From Macrotrachela quadricornifera (lineage: Eukaryota; Rotifera; Eurotatoria; Philodinida; Philodinidae): a stretch of 64,000 nt of DNA. Both the position numbers and the translations under genes were made by a program. A model generated the notes under the pieces. The model did not search any database, had not been told where the DNA came from, and worked only from the letters and a program-made list of their open reading frames with translations. Position 1 is the stretch's first letter. The number at the start of each line of letters is the position of its first letter. The DNA is taken from contig JAJEKB010020547.1 of assembly GCA_022393335.1 (NCBI GenBank), forward strand, positions 19,070 to 83,069. Reading direction: 5' to 3'. This document shows, in pieces, positions 1 to 11,844 of this stretch.

Positions 1-312
1 AATTAAAAAAAAACATAATAACTTTTTTTTTCTTTATATTCAAATCGAAATTTTTACGTTAATTGTTGAATATCATCTAATGTAAAACCAATTTCATCGT
101 AAAGGACTTGATAAAGCATTGGTTGTGATGTGTCTTGAGTAGTTGTATGAGAATTAAGATAAAAATCAAAAGAATTTCGTGAAACAATGCCAGTATCAAT
201 AACTGTTCCTAAAGATTAAAAAAAGACAAATATTCAAAAAGCAAAACTAAATAAAATTCACTTAACCTGGTTGAATATTATTTGCTTGATCAGATTGTTT
301 ATTCCAAACAAG

Positions 313-665
313 TAACGCTCATCTAAAGACTCGCTCTCCTCTTTCTCGTAGAAATCGTATTTCTAACCCACGATAAAGCTATTCATTTAGAAAAAGTCAG
401 ATTCAAATTCCTCGTCCTCAACGGCATTTGAACAAATTTCATATATCCACATGTTTTTCTTTAAAAATTAGTGCTTTGTTTCAAAATTGAACTACAAAAT
501 TTTTAAAACAACTCACCTCAGATTTGAATTCCTCAACCCTGATTACTCTTCAGTCAACGTTTATGTTCTTTTGAGCCTCTACGGACATACAAGCAATCAA
601 GCAAGCAGACAATTTATGTTTGCAAGACTCTTCTCTACGAGAAAGAGAATAAAAAAAACGTGTAT
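313..665. mobile_element. Insertion splitting the PIWI coding region
   Basis: PIWI homology stops after a VSVKK-like segment at about 666 and resumes with LVWNKQSD at about 313. The 350 bases between do not fit Argonaute. The edges carry an inverted motif, CTCTTTCTCGTAGA. The left end, AAGTAACGCTC, followed by GACTCGCT, also occurs at the ends of the repeats at 19104, 23039 and, inverted, 53590. No target duplication is clear, so the borders are approximate. Confidence 0.55.
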
Positions 666-1522
666 TATGACGTTTTTTTGACACTGACAAAACAAATTCG
701 AGGTAATTGATTATGACCATATAATTCTATACAAACAAAAGGATTTATTTATTTGATTTTATTGTTGAACAATTATATTTACCTTGACATGCTTCTTTAA
801 TAGCTTGTAATTCATAATCAAATTCATCATCATGGTCCACTTGATAAAACATTAGTTTATTTGGTAAACGTGAATTATTATATGAAAATGCTTGTAATAA
901 TTCACTAATACCAATTTTGAGCGCCCTTGTGGTTCCAAATGTGAATTTTTTTGTTTATAATGTTGAATAACACGAGTGGCGTATTGTGTATTTGTTGATG
1001 TTTGTGAGCCAGTAATGGTAATAAGCGATGGTTGATCATTTGGATATGCTGTATTTGTACAAGCAATTCCAAAAAACATAAATATATCCGATCGAGCTGT
1101 TGGTGATCTTGTTGTTGACATAAATGAAACAATTTGATTAACATCACTTAATTTGACATTGAATATGTTGACCAAACTCTTTTAAGAAATTTATTAATTA
1201 GAATTAAATAAAAACAAAAAAAAAGGAATTTTCTTCTATATATATATCCATCTTACGGAGATCACCATTTGATACAAGTTCATCGAAATGTATACACTGA
1301 GTTACTATGTCTTAAAAAGAATTTTTTTTTCATAATGAAAATATGAAAATACAGGAAATTCAATATTTATCCTTATACTTCAATATTCTGTTAGTTTGCT
1401 TTTCACAAAACAATTTTACAGAATTTTGTCGTTATCGATAAGGTGTATAAGATAACTCGTACAAAATCGTCAAATACATAACTTTAATTCTAGTATCAAT
1501 CCTGTATAGTCTGATGTTTCGA

Positions 1523-1708
1523 CAAGCCCGTATCCAGGAATTTTCTAAGGGGGGGGGGGGCCCGATTTCGTAAGGGGGGGCCCGCCATGGAGAAAAACAT
1601 TTTTCACAGCCTCAAAAATTTTACTTGTCGTACCCCCCTCCAGGAAATTTGTGCCCTAAGGGTGGGGGGGCCCGGGCCCCTCGGCCCCCTCCCTTGGATA
1701 TGGCCCTG
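1523..1708. mobile_element. hAT-like MITE, 8-bp target duplication
   Basis: This 186-bp G/C-homopolymer-rich element has terminal inverted repeats CAAGCCCGTATCCAGG and, as reverse complement of the right end, CAGGGCCATATCCAAGG. It is flanked on both sides by TGTTTCGA (1515-1522 and 1709-1716). An 8-bp duplication is typical of hAT superfamily transposons. It has no coding capacity and lies inside the Argonaute-like gene, probably in an intron. Confidence 0.75.
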
Positions 1709-3937
1709 TGTTTCGATCAAGATATCTCTATCGAGAGCCATGTGTTTATGTTTTCTAAAGAAAACACTAACATGTGTTAATAAACCATAAATTTCACACG
1801 ATTTTTCTTATGTATTCATCGGCTTTTTTAATTAGAGTAGACATTTTCTCATCTATAATGCAAATAAATTTTACCAATTTTAAAATATGCAAAATATTCA
1901 ATCGCATTATAAATATAACCACCGAGTTGATGAAGAATATAAATAATAAATTCACATCCTTGCATTTTAAGTTCATTCGTACGAGCTAAAATTGTTTGTA
2001 ATACAGCTTCATCAAATTTTACAATAGCTAATGAATTAAATTTAATATCATATTTTGACATAACCTTGAATAAAAGAACAAAAATTTTATTTTTTTATTG
2101 ATATTTAAGAAACTCAGTTAAAACCTGTGGAATTCTTTGAGCAAAATCGCTTGTTAAACGGATTTGTTGATTATCAAGTTCACATTGACATATAATGAGA
2201 ACCACAGCCCATCTACGTATTTCACGTGGTATATTAACACGATTAATTAACAACCATTTACCAATTTGTATTCTTTCGATATCATCACACTGATCATTAT
2301 GAGATGATTTATATTTAATTTCTGGTGGTGATAAAATTCTAGCTGGTAACATTAACATATCATTAACATCAACAGTAATACCAAGTTTTTCTAAATATGG
2401 ATCTTGATTAATTCGATGTTCATCAGCAATACGTCGAATCATTCTATAACATTCATCAGGACGAATAATAGTTTTTTCTGTTGCTATAGTACGTTGTTTT
2501 GTTGTAATTTCTCGAAAATTTGGTTGCCATTTATCAATATTAACGATTTCCATTGGTAAAAAATATAATTGATTTTTATCATCTGGATCATATAATTCCA
2601 CTAAAGGTAAATGTGGATAACATAAACGAAAAGCCCATTTATCATAAAAATAATCAATATCCAATATTTATGTTCATTTGCTGGATGACAAAAGGATTTT
2701 AAACGATATCGTCCAACTTTATTTGTATATGGTACTATAAACCAAAGATACTTTAAAATTTTTTGAATAAGTAATAGATAACATTTTGATGGAATACCTG
2801 AAAATAAAAATATATTAATTCTAAAGATTTCTTTTTTTACTTTACTATATGCGACATTTCAATTTAAAAATATTTACATAAGATTGAGTCACAAAAAAAA
2901 ACCATCTTTAAAAATTTTGATAGAAATTCAAAATTTAATTTATTTCGTAATGCAAATAAGATATTTTTACTTGTAATTTGTCATGATGTGAGTAGAAAGA
3001 GTACGAGTGATTGATATCTTAACTACAGATCGTGACAGATAGAATCTATCATGGTTAAATGACGAACCAGCCAATGAATAGTCAAACAGTAAAGATTTTT
3101 ACTATTATTTTATGTTGCTTGTCTCCGTTTCTTGTCTATTGTAGGAGAAGGTTTCAACGTTTTCGTTAGGCAGTGTAAACACTTCTTCCAAATCATGTTA
3201 CTCATCGAGGAAATTGAGAATACGAGAGATAATCTCGGAAATGTGGTTACCTATCCTCCACTTTCTATTTTCTGTATATATGACAGTTTGCTCATTAAAG
3301 ATAATATTGATAAAAAAAACGTACCATGTTCACCAATGTCAAAACTCATATAACATGAAATATATTCAACTAAATTATAATTTTGATGAAAGCAACTAAA
3401 TATATTATTTATTTTTAACATTGGACCACATTCACCAAGTATAATTGGTTGATAAAATCCTGATGCTAGTCCAATTCCATAACCTCAAACAAAAAAAATT
3501 TGAATATGAAAAAATCCAAGTCGATTTTTTTTTGTTTCTACCTATATCATACAATTGTTGATGTTTTTGATATGATTGATTTTTAATTGTTATCATATCT
3601 GATCGTTGTGTTTGTTTAAATAATGTTTCAAGTATTCGAATAGGATCATTTGGCCGAATCGATTTTTTTTTTTAATAAAATCAAATATTGATTTTAATTG
3701 ATATGTTTTAACAAAATTAATAAGTAGAAAACGAAATTTATTTGTACGTCCAATTTTTTTATTAATTAATTCACATGTATATTCTTTTTTAAAATTTAAT
3801 GTTAAATTCTCAATTGAATATAAATATTTTCCTTCATCATATCATACAAGTGGAAAATGTTCTTGTTCAAGAATTTTTTTAAGTACTTGTAAACGTTCAT
3901 CTATTTTACATGAACACCACGAACCATCATCCATTAA

Positions 3938-4204
3938 CCTTTTCGTTACGGCATGTCATCTCGTAGATGACATGGAGAACGTAAAGAAAAGTTTTTGCGT
4001 TCTGATATCTTCCTCCATGTTATACATTATCTGTGTATTCACATGATATAGTGTATTCTTCTTACGAAAATCTATTTTTGGCACTGAATGAACAAATATA
4101 TAACTCGTGTTCAGCTGATCATCGAGAGCAGAACGCAAGAGAGAGCGAAACTTGAATTTTTTCGACTTCGTAAAGAACGAAAGGAAATTTCAGTAATGAA
4201 AGGG
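3938..4204. mobile_element. piggyBac-like MITE at a TTAA site
   Basis: This 267-bp element has TTAA at both sides (3934-3937 and 4205-4208). The inverted ends are CCTTTTCGTTACGG and CCCTTTCATTACTG. Removing it together with one TTAA joins the two halves of an Argonaute N-domain exon exactly in frame. TTAA duplication and ends starting CC are hallmarks of piggyBac elements. It holds no transposase. Confidence 0.8.
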
Positions 4205-4565
4205 TTAAAATTTCAACATCAAAATTAAATTGAAATAAAATAATTTTATTTGGTGGTCTAGATAAGTGTATTGGAAAATGATTTGTATAAACACATATTT
4301 CTTGACCAGCTAAAAGCGAAAAAAAACCACTTAATTTAATTAAATCAAAAGAAAAGAAAAAAGATAAAATATTATGGTCTTTTTGTGGTCGTTTAGCAAT
4401 TGTTATTTGTGTATTTGATGCAGCTGAACGAATTGTTTGACGATCAAATGAACGTTTGTTTGTATCACTTCCAATTATTCGACGTGAATGTGATCAACGT
4501 TGTGAATAATTATATAAAATCTGATCTATCCGACTTGTACGATCTAAAAGACATTTTCGTAGGAG

Positions 4566-4976
4566 CCCAGGTCGATGAATACGCAATTCGTATACGCTCG
4601 TAAACGAGCGTTTACGTTCCCATATACGATCGTGTTTCGCCGTATTTTGGCGTATTACCTGTCTCAGTATTACGATCGTATTTCTCCGTGTTGTATACGA
4701 AGGTATACAGTCGTTTCCCATTGAGAATGGTGTTAGTAAATAGATCGTTTTAGGTCGTGAACGACCTATGACTGACAAAGTGTAAGGTGGTATCTACGAT
4801 GATGATTACAATCATTTCCTTGTGTCTGTGAATGATCGTATTTCTCCGTAAACGATACAGAGAAATACGGTCGTAATACTGAGACAGGTAATACGCTGAT
4901 TTCCGGCAAAATACGGTCACGACAGTCGTATACGGTCCGTATATGGTCGTTTACGACAGACCATGTTCGACCTGGG
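4566..4976. mobile_element. Palindrome-rich MITE, CCCAGGTCGA ends, copy 1
   Basis: The element starts CCCAGGTCGA and ends TCGACCTGGG. The interior is packed with short alternating motifs related to ACGGTCGTATACGACCGT and the spacers TTTCTCCGTA and TTTGCCGTA, so it can fold in many ways. The flanks share only AG. A second copy lies at 5249-5594. The superfamily is not identified. Confidence 0.7.
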
Positions 4977-5248
4977 AGTATCTTTTTTCATTATAAATAA
5001 ATTCTACGTACCATCTATATTGATTTGGCTTATTAAATGTGACATTTTTTTTAAAAATTTATTCGATTTTAATCTAAAAATAAATCAAGAATATTTATTT
5101 AAAAAAAACTGTATCCGTCTATCTTGTAGATTAGAAGAATAAGAATGGTATAGTAATCGGTCTATCGACTGAAATAAATAACTATTTATCTATCCGACCA
5201 TTACGAACATTCAAGACGGATAAGTGAATAAAAAGAAATACATACATA

Positions 5249-5594
5249 CCCAGGTCGAGTGTTACGGACTTTGTACACGGTCGTATACAACCGTATACGG
5301 AAAAGATACGGTCGTTTACGACCGTGTTTTGCCGTAATACATGTGACCGTATTACGATCGTATATCTCCGTAACTGTATATGGTCGTATACGACCGTATA
5401 CGGAGTAAAATGGATCAAAACGGAAATTGTATACGGTTTTCGTTTATGGAGACAGTAAACGACCGTTCTTTTGTCCGTATATCGCCGTATTTTTCCGTAT
5501 ACGACACGAAAATATACGATCGTAATACGGTCACATGTAAATTGTCGTATTTCTCCGTATACGGTCGTAAGCGACCGTGCCTGTTCGACCTGGG
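5249..5594. mobile_element. Palindrome-rich MITE, CCCAGGTCGA ends, copy 2
   Basis: The element has the same perfect 10-bp inverted ends as the one at 4566-4976 and the same internal ACGGTCGTATAC-type micro-repeats, but a different length and order of units. The flanks share TA. Open frames across it are a product of the stop-poor palindromic repeats and are not genes. Confidence 0.7.
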
Positions 5595-7218
5595 TATAGA
5601 ACAAAAGAAAACATTCAATGGCGTCGAATAGTACTAAGAATGACCTAATTTCGACATAATATTTGGAATATATATATCATATTCGATGATGGAAAAAAGT
5701 CAAAATCTCATATACTAGCGATATCGATCACAATGTAAATAAACTTTGATTGTTTTAATTTTCTAAATAATAATTAAATTATTCATATTTATAATTTCTA
5801 TTAATAACAGAATATATTATTAATTGAAAAATATGAATCATAAAGGACGGGGTCGTCTAAGGGCCATTTTTGGGCCCCCGCCAGTTTGAGCTGGTTCATA
5901 GATTATTCGATGCAGAATTTTATGAGGAATCGTTTGGTACCAAAATTAAGCTATTTCGAATGAGTTTTAACGGAGTTTTGCTCAAAATACTGACATGTTC
6001 TGCTATACTATAAATGTATACTTGATATACAAAGAAATCATATGTATTTTTTTCTAAAAATAATATTTCTTATCCAAAATAATATCAAATGAATGCTCAT
6101 TTCATACTCTATCTATGGTAAAAATTTCAGCTCGAACAGTTGAAGTATTGATGAGTTATGATGAAAAAACTGATAACTGTCAGTATGAGAATTATATAAT
6201 TATCATATTATGTCTTGCACATCTTTTCAGTAGTTTTGCAATATCTCAAGAAAGGAAAATATCAAAATGGGATTTTGATTGATTATGAAAGCTCGAAAGA
6301 AGAGCTACAAAATCAAGTATTTTCTAGTTCATTTAGAGGTGACCTTCAGGGAAATAATTGAGTCAACTTTTGTTCAACTGTTAATGAAAATATTATATCA
6401 TTATATGCAACTCATTCTTAAGAAAAATCATATTTTTTTTTTAAATGAAGGCTTTTTTCACAGGTAAAATTTCATGAGGAATCTTTTTATGATAAAATAC
6501 ATGTAATTAAGATCTATCGTACACTCATTTCTAGTCAAAATGTCAATATATACTTGTTAACAACTGATGAAAAAAATGATAAGTTATACTTCATATTCAC
6601 AGAGGAGATATTGAGAAAAAGTATTTTTTTCTAATAATAATTATCATTTTGTTGATGATAAAAAGATCAATTTCAACGATTTGAATCATATTTTATATTT
6701 TCAAAGACATGTTTTAGATAATATTGTTAAAATAGTATCATCTGTCTACTGTAATGATACATGAAAATTAATATTTTTTATCTAATTTTAAAATTTAAAA
6801 AAAATGTTATGAGATGTTCTTTTTTAATAATTCCTTAGATAATTTCATTAAAATAGGTCGAGATAAGCTACATTGACGCGCTACATTGAAAAGTGTATGT
6901 AGCTTATCCTTGTTAGCTTGAACCAGTCAAATTGCATTCCATGTTATACTTTTTTTCTTTCTCTTCGTATGTATTAAAATTAAACAGATATTTTTTCAAT
7001 TCTATCATTGGAAGAAGAAAAAATTTTTGAAAATTTTAATTGGCATAAGATGTTCGAAATGCGACTTAAGATTCAGAAAATATTGATATCTTCTCTCGGA
7101 TTAAATTTAATACATTTATATATAATGTAAAAAAACACAAATCATAAATAACTGAGACACTGAAAAAACTTTTATAACTGAAAAAGTCTTAAAAGCGGAT
7201 TTGTTTTTATGCTAGATA
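5595..7218. other. A+T-rich intergenic stretch
   Basis: No supported gene or RNA was found. One short G/C-rich patch at about 5848-5890 interrupts otherwise A+T-rich sequence. The short open frame at 6279-6467 has low-complexity content and no recognisable motif. Confidence 0.5.
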
Positions 7219-9760
7219 ATGGAATATGATTATGAACGCCCAGAAAAAAAAATTAATAATTTCTTTAATTCACTGTTGGTGTTAACTTATTTTCTGACAT
7301 CACATATTCGTCGAAATTGCGAATTAAAAATGAAAATCGCTAAAACTGAACGTGCTGAACATGTTGCTTGGGAGCAATTCCAAATAATTGCAACACCTAC
7401 TCAAAAAACATTAGGTATTGTTTTAAAAACACAACTTTTAAAGACTCGTGAAAAATATATTCGATATGAAGTAGCAGCAGCACATGCTACACCTAATATT
7501 GTTACACTTCCAAAAATATTACCAACTCTTATGCTTAGATTTCGTTTTGATGAGACAATAATGTCTGATCAAGAAATTAAAGATATATATGAGAGTATGG
7601 ATAATATAACACGAGATTATCGATTAAGAGCCACTGATTTATATATGCGTACAACAAAAATTGAACTTGATTATCATAATGATCGAGTTAAACAATTATT
7701 AGATGGATCAGTTCTAGGTATATCTGAACAACCTGATGATGATACAGAAGCTGTAAAAGTTTTTCAACTTTTTATAAAAGCACATCAACATCATACTTCA
7801 GCATTAGCTAAAATGAAAGTTCTTTTTTTAGAAGAACAATGCGTCAAAGACACTCCAGATCCTCTAATACCAATGTCAGATCTAATAAATCTAACAGGTC
7901 CAGTTCAAGGAGTTATTCGATTGAACAAAGAATAAATGCTCCAACAGTTATAAATCAAGCTTCTCTTAAACTTTCTAGGAGAGAGTTTGAAATTTTGAAA
8001 AAAGGACCACGTTTTATTTTAAATGATCCATTAATAGTAGCTAAAAGAAGAACTAACGAACTTCAAATTATATATGAAAAGATTCGAAAATATAATACTG
8101 AACATGGTTGGATTCTTCCTAATACTACATTAAAAATGTTTATAGATAAATTAGATAATGAATTAATAAAAATACATAAACAAAGTATTCCAAATAGAGA
8201 CTTAAATATTTGTCATAATTTAATTAAACGTATTAAAAATTCAAATACGATTCTAAGAAAAACTGATAAATCAAAAGTCTTTCATTTAGGAAATTTATCC
8301 AATTATACGGATAAAGCTAAACAATATATGTGTAAAACGAATGCATATGAAAGTTTAAATGTTAAGAATCTACTTAGAGATCTTGTCAATAGAACAAATT
8401 CTATGCTTCTTAACCTTTTAAAAGGTAAACACATAAATCAATATTTATATAAAAAATTTTATGTAGATATAAATAAAGCAAAATTAGCACATCTATATTT
8501 TTTGGCAAAAGCTCATAAGCCCCGATACACCATTAAGACCGATCGTTGCTGGTATGAAATCCCCAAGGATTGAAATTTCACGATGGTTAGATTCCATCTT
8601 AAGATCATTGTTTGATCAGATGGCTATAGATACATCTATTTCAAATGGTGTACAATTAATTTTCAAATTAAAGAAATGGGCTAATCAATTTCTAAATGAA
8701 AATACTGTTTTTAACTATGGATGTATTTGATTTATATACAATGGTACCACAAGAAGGAGGCATACAAGCAATTAAAAAATTGCTTCGATTCTTCCATTTA
8801 AACGAAGTAGATGGTGTAAAAACACCTATAATTCTATTATTAGCTTGTTTCGTCATGGAAAATAATTTTTTCTTTTACGATGGAACATATTATAAACAAA
8901 TACGAGGTGGTGCCATGGGTTCTCCTCTTACACTCACGATATGTAACGCATACATGTACTTTTTTGAAATTCCCATTATTAAATGGGTAAATCATACAAA
9001 TGGGATATATAGACGTTACATTGACGATATTTTCTTGGCTTCAAATAAGCCAAAAGAATTTCTTGAAGACCTCGTTCAACATTGGAATAGAATGGACATT
9101 AACATTAAATTAACACCAGATATTGGTTTAATAGTTAATTTTCTTAATGTTACTATTTCAAATCAGAACGGTAGACTTCACACATTGGTTTATCATAAAC
9201 CATCACATGAGCCCTATTTTTTACCTTTTGATAGTGCTCATGCAATATTTATAAAAAAGAACATTCCATATCAAGCAATAATTCGTGCAATTAGATATTC
9301 TTCTGACTTTATTTATTTTAAGAAAGAAGAATCATATACAACATTGTCATTATTACTTAATGGATATTCTTTGAAATTTATTCAAGAACAATATTATCGT
9401 GCTATGTATGATATGAATTGTTCATGGCCTAACCGCTATAATTATAATAGCATTCGAAATCTTTTTCTTCGACATTATTTTTTCAATCTGAATAAGATAA
9501 AAAATAAAAAGAAGAAGAAAAAAATGAATTTTGATACACAAATGATAATGCATTTTTCATATTTTAAAGGTATGAAAAATTTTGCATTTATCTTCCATCA
9601 GATATGGGATGAAATTTTCGGTTTTTTAGTCATATCGACTATTCGATCAATGATAGGCTTCCGAAATTGTGATTCCCTACAGAAGAAATTGGTGAAAAAG
9701 AAACTAAAAAAAACTTTTCTAACTTTTTCACCAAATCTAGATGAAGAAAACATTTTATGA
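7219..9760 (+). mobile_element. Athena-type Penelope-like retroelement, frameshifted
   Basis: Three successive frames make one retroelement coding region. The first part (7219-7935) has no recognised domain. The second (about 7940-8573) has the SLKLSRREFEILKKGPRF block and the LAKAHKP block that precedes the reverse transcriptase core. The third (8696-9760) has TMDVFDLYTM with the first catalytic Asp, QIRGGAMGSPL, and YIDDIF with the Asp pair. It ends with the conserved tail GFRN, then SLQKKLVKKK. No GIY-YIG endonuclease follows, as in the endonuclease-lacking Athena group of bdelloids. The frame changes at about 7935, just after HKP (about 8535), and at about 8712. The active-site residues survive but this copy cannot make a full protein. 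The Penelope-like assignment is firm; the Athena subgroup is likely. Confidence 0.85.
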
Positions 9761-9869
9761 TATTCATTTAGATTTGTAGTAGTTATAATGCTACTACCTT
9801 TTTGACTCATTTTTTTAGACCCATGCCGGTCGTATTAATATATTTTCGACCGTGTGCTGGTCATTTTTT

Positions 9870-10154
9870 GGAATCCATGAAAGATGCTCCCCGGACATTT
9901 GCTCCCGCGACACTTGCTCCCCAGCGTCATTTGCTCTCCAGGCCCAGATCTAACCCCAATCAAAACCAAAACTCATTCTATGTCTCGCCCTCACCCACAC
10001 CTACGTCCCCATCCACATCTGCGCCCTCACCCTCACTCAGTCTTGCGCCTACACCCGCATCTATGCGGGGAGCAAGTGTCGTTGGGGAGCAAGTGTCACT
10101 GGGGAGCAAGTGTCACTGGGGAGCAAGTGTCCGGGGAGCATCTTTCGGGATACC
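9870..10154. mobile_element. Foldback element with GGGGAGCAAGTGTC repeats, 8-bp duplication
   Basis: The element begins GGAATCCATGAAAGATG and ends CATCTTTCGGGATACC, with CATTTTTT on both sides (9862-9869 and 10155-10162). Inside the right arm are four direct units of GGGGAGCAAGTGTC. The left arm carries inverted, more diverged units, and a C-rich loop of ACCC/CCCT tracts lies between. The 8-bp duplication suggests a hAT-like origin. Confidence 0.7.
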
Positions 10155-10162
10155 CATTTTTT

Positions 10163-10640
10163 GACCTTATAGTGGTCCTTATTTGTTTTTGACTGATACT
10201 GATCCTGTCATGTCATGTCATATTCATTTTTTGTTTGATATCAATCCCGTCATGCCATATTTATTTTTTGTTGTGACCTGGTATTGGTACTGGCCTCATC
10301 ATTATTTATTTTTGATCGGGTTTTAGTGATTGTCCCGTCATGCCATATTCAATTTTTGTTTTGACCTGGTATTGATGCTGGTCCTGCCATGACATTTTCA
10401 ATTTTCATTTTTTGTCCTGGTATCAATGCTTGTCATGTCACACCATTCGTGTTGCTCATACCATTGGTATTGATCACCGGTCATGTGACACCATTCGTAT
10501 TGCTCATGCCATTGGTACTGCTCATTACTATTTTTCATGCCATATTATCGGTGCTGCTCATTGGTGCTACTCGTGGCATATTATTGGTGCTGCTACTGGT
10601 CATATCATTTCTTTTTGTATTTTGTTGTTGTTGCTTAAAT
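10163..10640. repeat. Degenerate minisatellite
   Basis: Loosely repeated units of about 60 bases contain GTCATGCCATATTCA, TTTTTGTTTTGACC and TGGTATTGATGCTGG. They pass into a second array with CATTGGTGCTGCTCAT-like words. Open frames here come from the repeat and are not genes. Confidence 0.55.
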
Positions 10641-10939
10641 CTGTTAATTTTTTGTAATTGTTTGTTTTTTAAGTTTTTTGTTATGTCCTGGAGAAGTTTA
10701 TTCTAAAATAAACTGAAACCGGTAGATAAACAAACTTCTTTATTTTAACAAACAACAACAATAGCAGATAACAAAATTTAATTGAGGCATATTCGTGTTA
10801 TTGATCTCTACTTGTTCTTCTTTTTTAATAAATTCCATACTGTACTTTTGACCGACGCCTATATCCTAAAAGAATTTGACCTATTATCTTTTAAAAAATA
10901 ATAGTAAATTGAACGTAATCGTGCGAAAAGTACTTTAAG

Positions 10940-11070
10940 AAATTTTGGTTTACTGTAGAAATATCGAAAGTAAAAAATGTCGAAAAAATCGAAAAAAGGA
11001 CGTGGTAGGTGGCGCCACCTTTTCGGCATTTTTACTTTCGATGTTTTTACAGTAAACCGAAGTTTCGACC
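10940..11070. repeat. Short inverted repeat (hairpin)
   Basis: The arms share GGTTTACTGTA, ATCGAAAGTA and GTCGAAAA, and the centre is the palindrome GGTGGCGCCACC. The arm words resemble those of the element at 24462-24717, which suggests related MITEs. No clear target duplication is visible. The rest of 11071-11844 is A+T-rich with no supported feature. Confidence 0.55.
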
Positions 11071-11844
11071 AATAGAATCTTTTATTTCGTTATCATACTA
11101 ACACATTAAAAGATACGTGAGAAAAAAACTTAATAAATATAACAGTACGATAAAACATCGTGCATAAGATCATTCATTAATTTTGATTATTTCATGATTG
11201 AATCAATACAATAATCACCCATGGTAGTTGACTTACATCTGAAGACGATAATAAAATTATACTGTAGTTTTGTTTTTAGTATGTTAGTTAAATTTCTCAT
11301 GGACTCAAAGAAGTTCGTTTTTCTATCATTTAACATACTGTATTAAATTAAAAAAAACAAGATAAAATGTGGAAGCATTTACAATTTATTTTATACATGA
11401 GATAAGGCAAATGAAATTTTTTTTTCTTCTACGATGCAAATTAGTTCTTCAAAGTTTTGTTGATTTTAAAAACAAAAATTTGCAATTATAAAATTTTATT
11501 TTTTTAATACAACGTATTAAATGATAGAAAAAAAGGGAACTTCTTTTTATTATTCATAAGAAAATAAATTATAGAAATTTAAAGTCAGCTATTATGGAAC
11601 ATATTACTTATCTTTTGATATATTCTGTTTTTTCTATAATTTGATCAAATAATTACAAGGTAAATATATTATATTTCTTTCTGATACTTTGATGAGAAAA
11701 AAAAAGATCGATAAACATAATCATAAATACGAATAAGTACTTAAGTAAATATACCTTTTTCTTTTTTAATATTGATTATAATTTATTTTCCTTATTAGTT
11801 ATTAAATATCCTTACACATGATTATTTTATTTTAGTATTATAAT

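Larger units (their letters stand above)
58..4545 (-). pseudogene. Argonaute-like gene, broken, 3' end beyond the window
   Basis: Minus-strand exons read as an Argonaute from N domain to PIWI. An N-domain block lies at about 3540-4500. A FGFHQS-like linker block lies at 3325-3485. The PAZ and linker occupy 2095-2799 (YFYDKWAFRLCYPHLP, then LPMEIVNI). MID is at 1850-2061 and PIWI pieces are at 1250-1310, 781-1190, 666-723 and 58-313. The frame shifts near 2664 and near 920, and mobile elements interrupt at 313-665, 1523-1708 (probably an intron), 3938-4204 and 4566-4976. Of the PIWI catalytic residues, the first Asp (GADVTHP in active proteins) is Cys in GIACTNTAYP, the Asp of YRDG is absent (YQVDHD), and the His before Tyr is Leu (QPMLYQV). 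The last visible exon ends at a GTAAAA donor, so the gene continues past the left edge. Family assignment is firm. Loss of slicer activity is inferred, and decay is the simplest reading of the frameshifts. Confidence 0.85.

Noticed and set aside
5182..5631. Open frames on both strands across the MITE (up to 140 codons)
   Set aside because: They arise from palindromic micro-repeats that lack stops in several frames; no start context, intron or domain.
6560..6600. CTGATGA word as a hammerhead ribozyme linked to the Penelope-like element
   Set aside because: The matching GAAA core and stems are absent at a usable distance.
9802..10192. Pro/Ser-rich open frames in two overlapping phases
   Set aside because: They translate the minisatellite foldback element. 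Composition follows the repeat, not a protein family.
10389..10706. Hydrophobic open frames resembling membrane proteins
   Set aside because: They are products of the degenerate CATTGGTGCTGCTCAT-type repeat.
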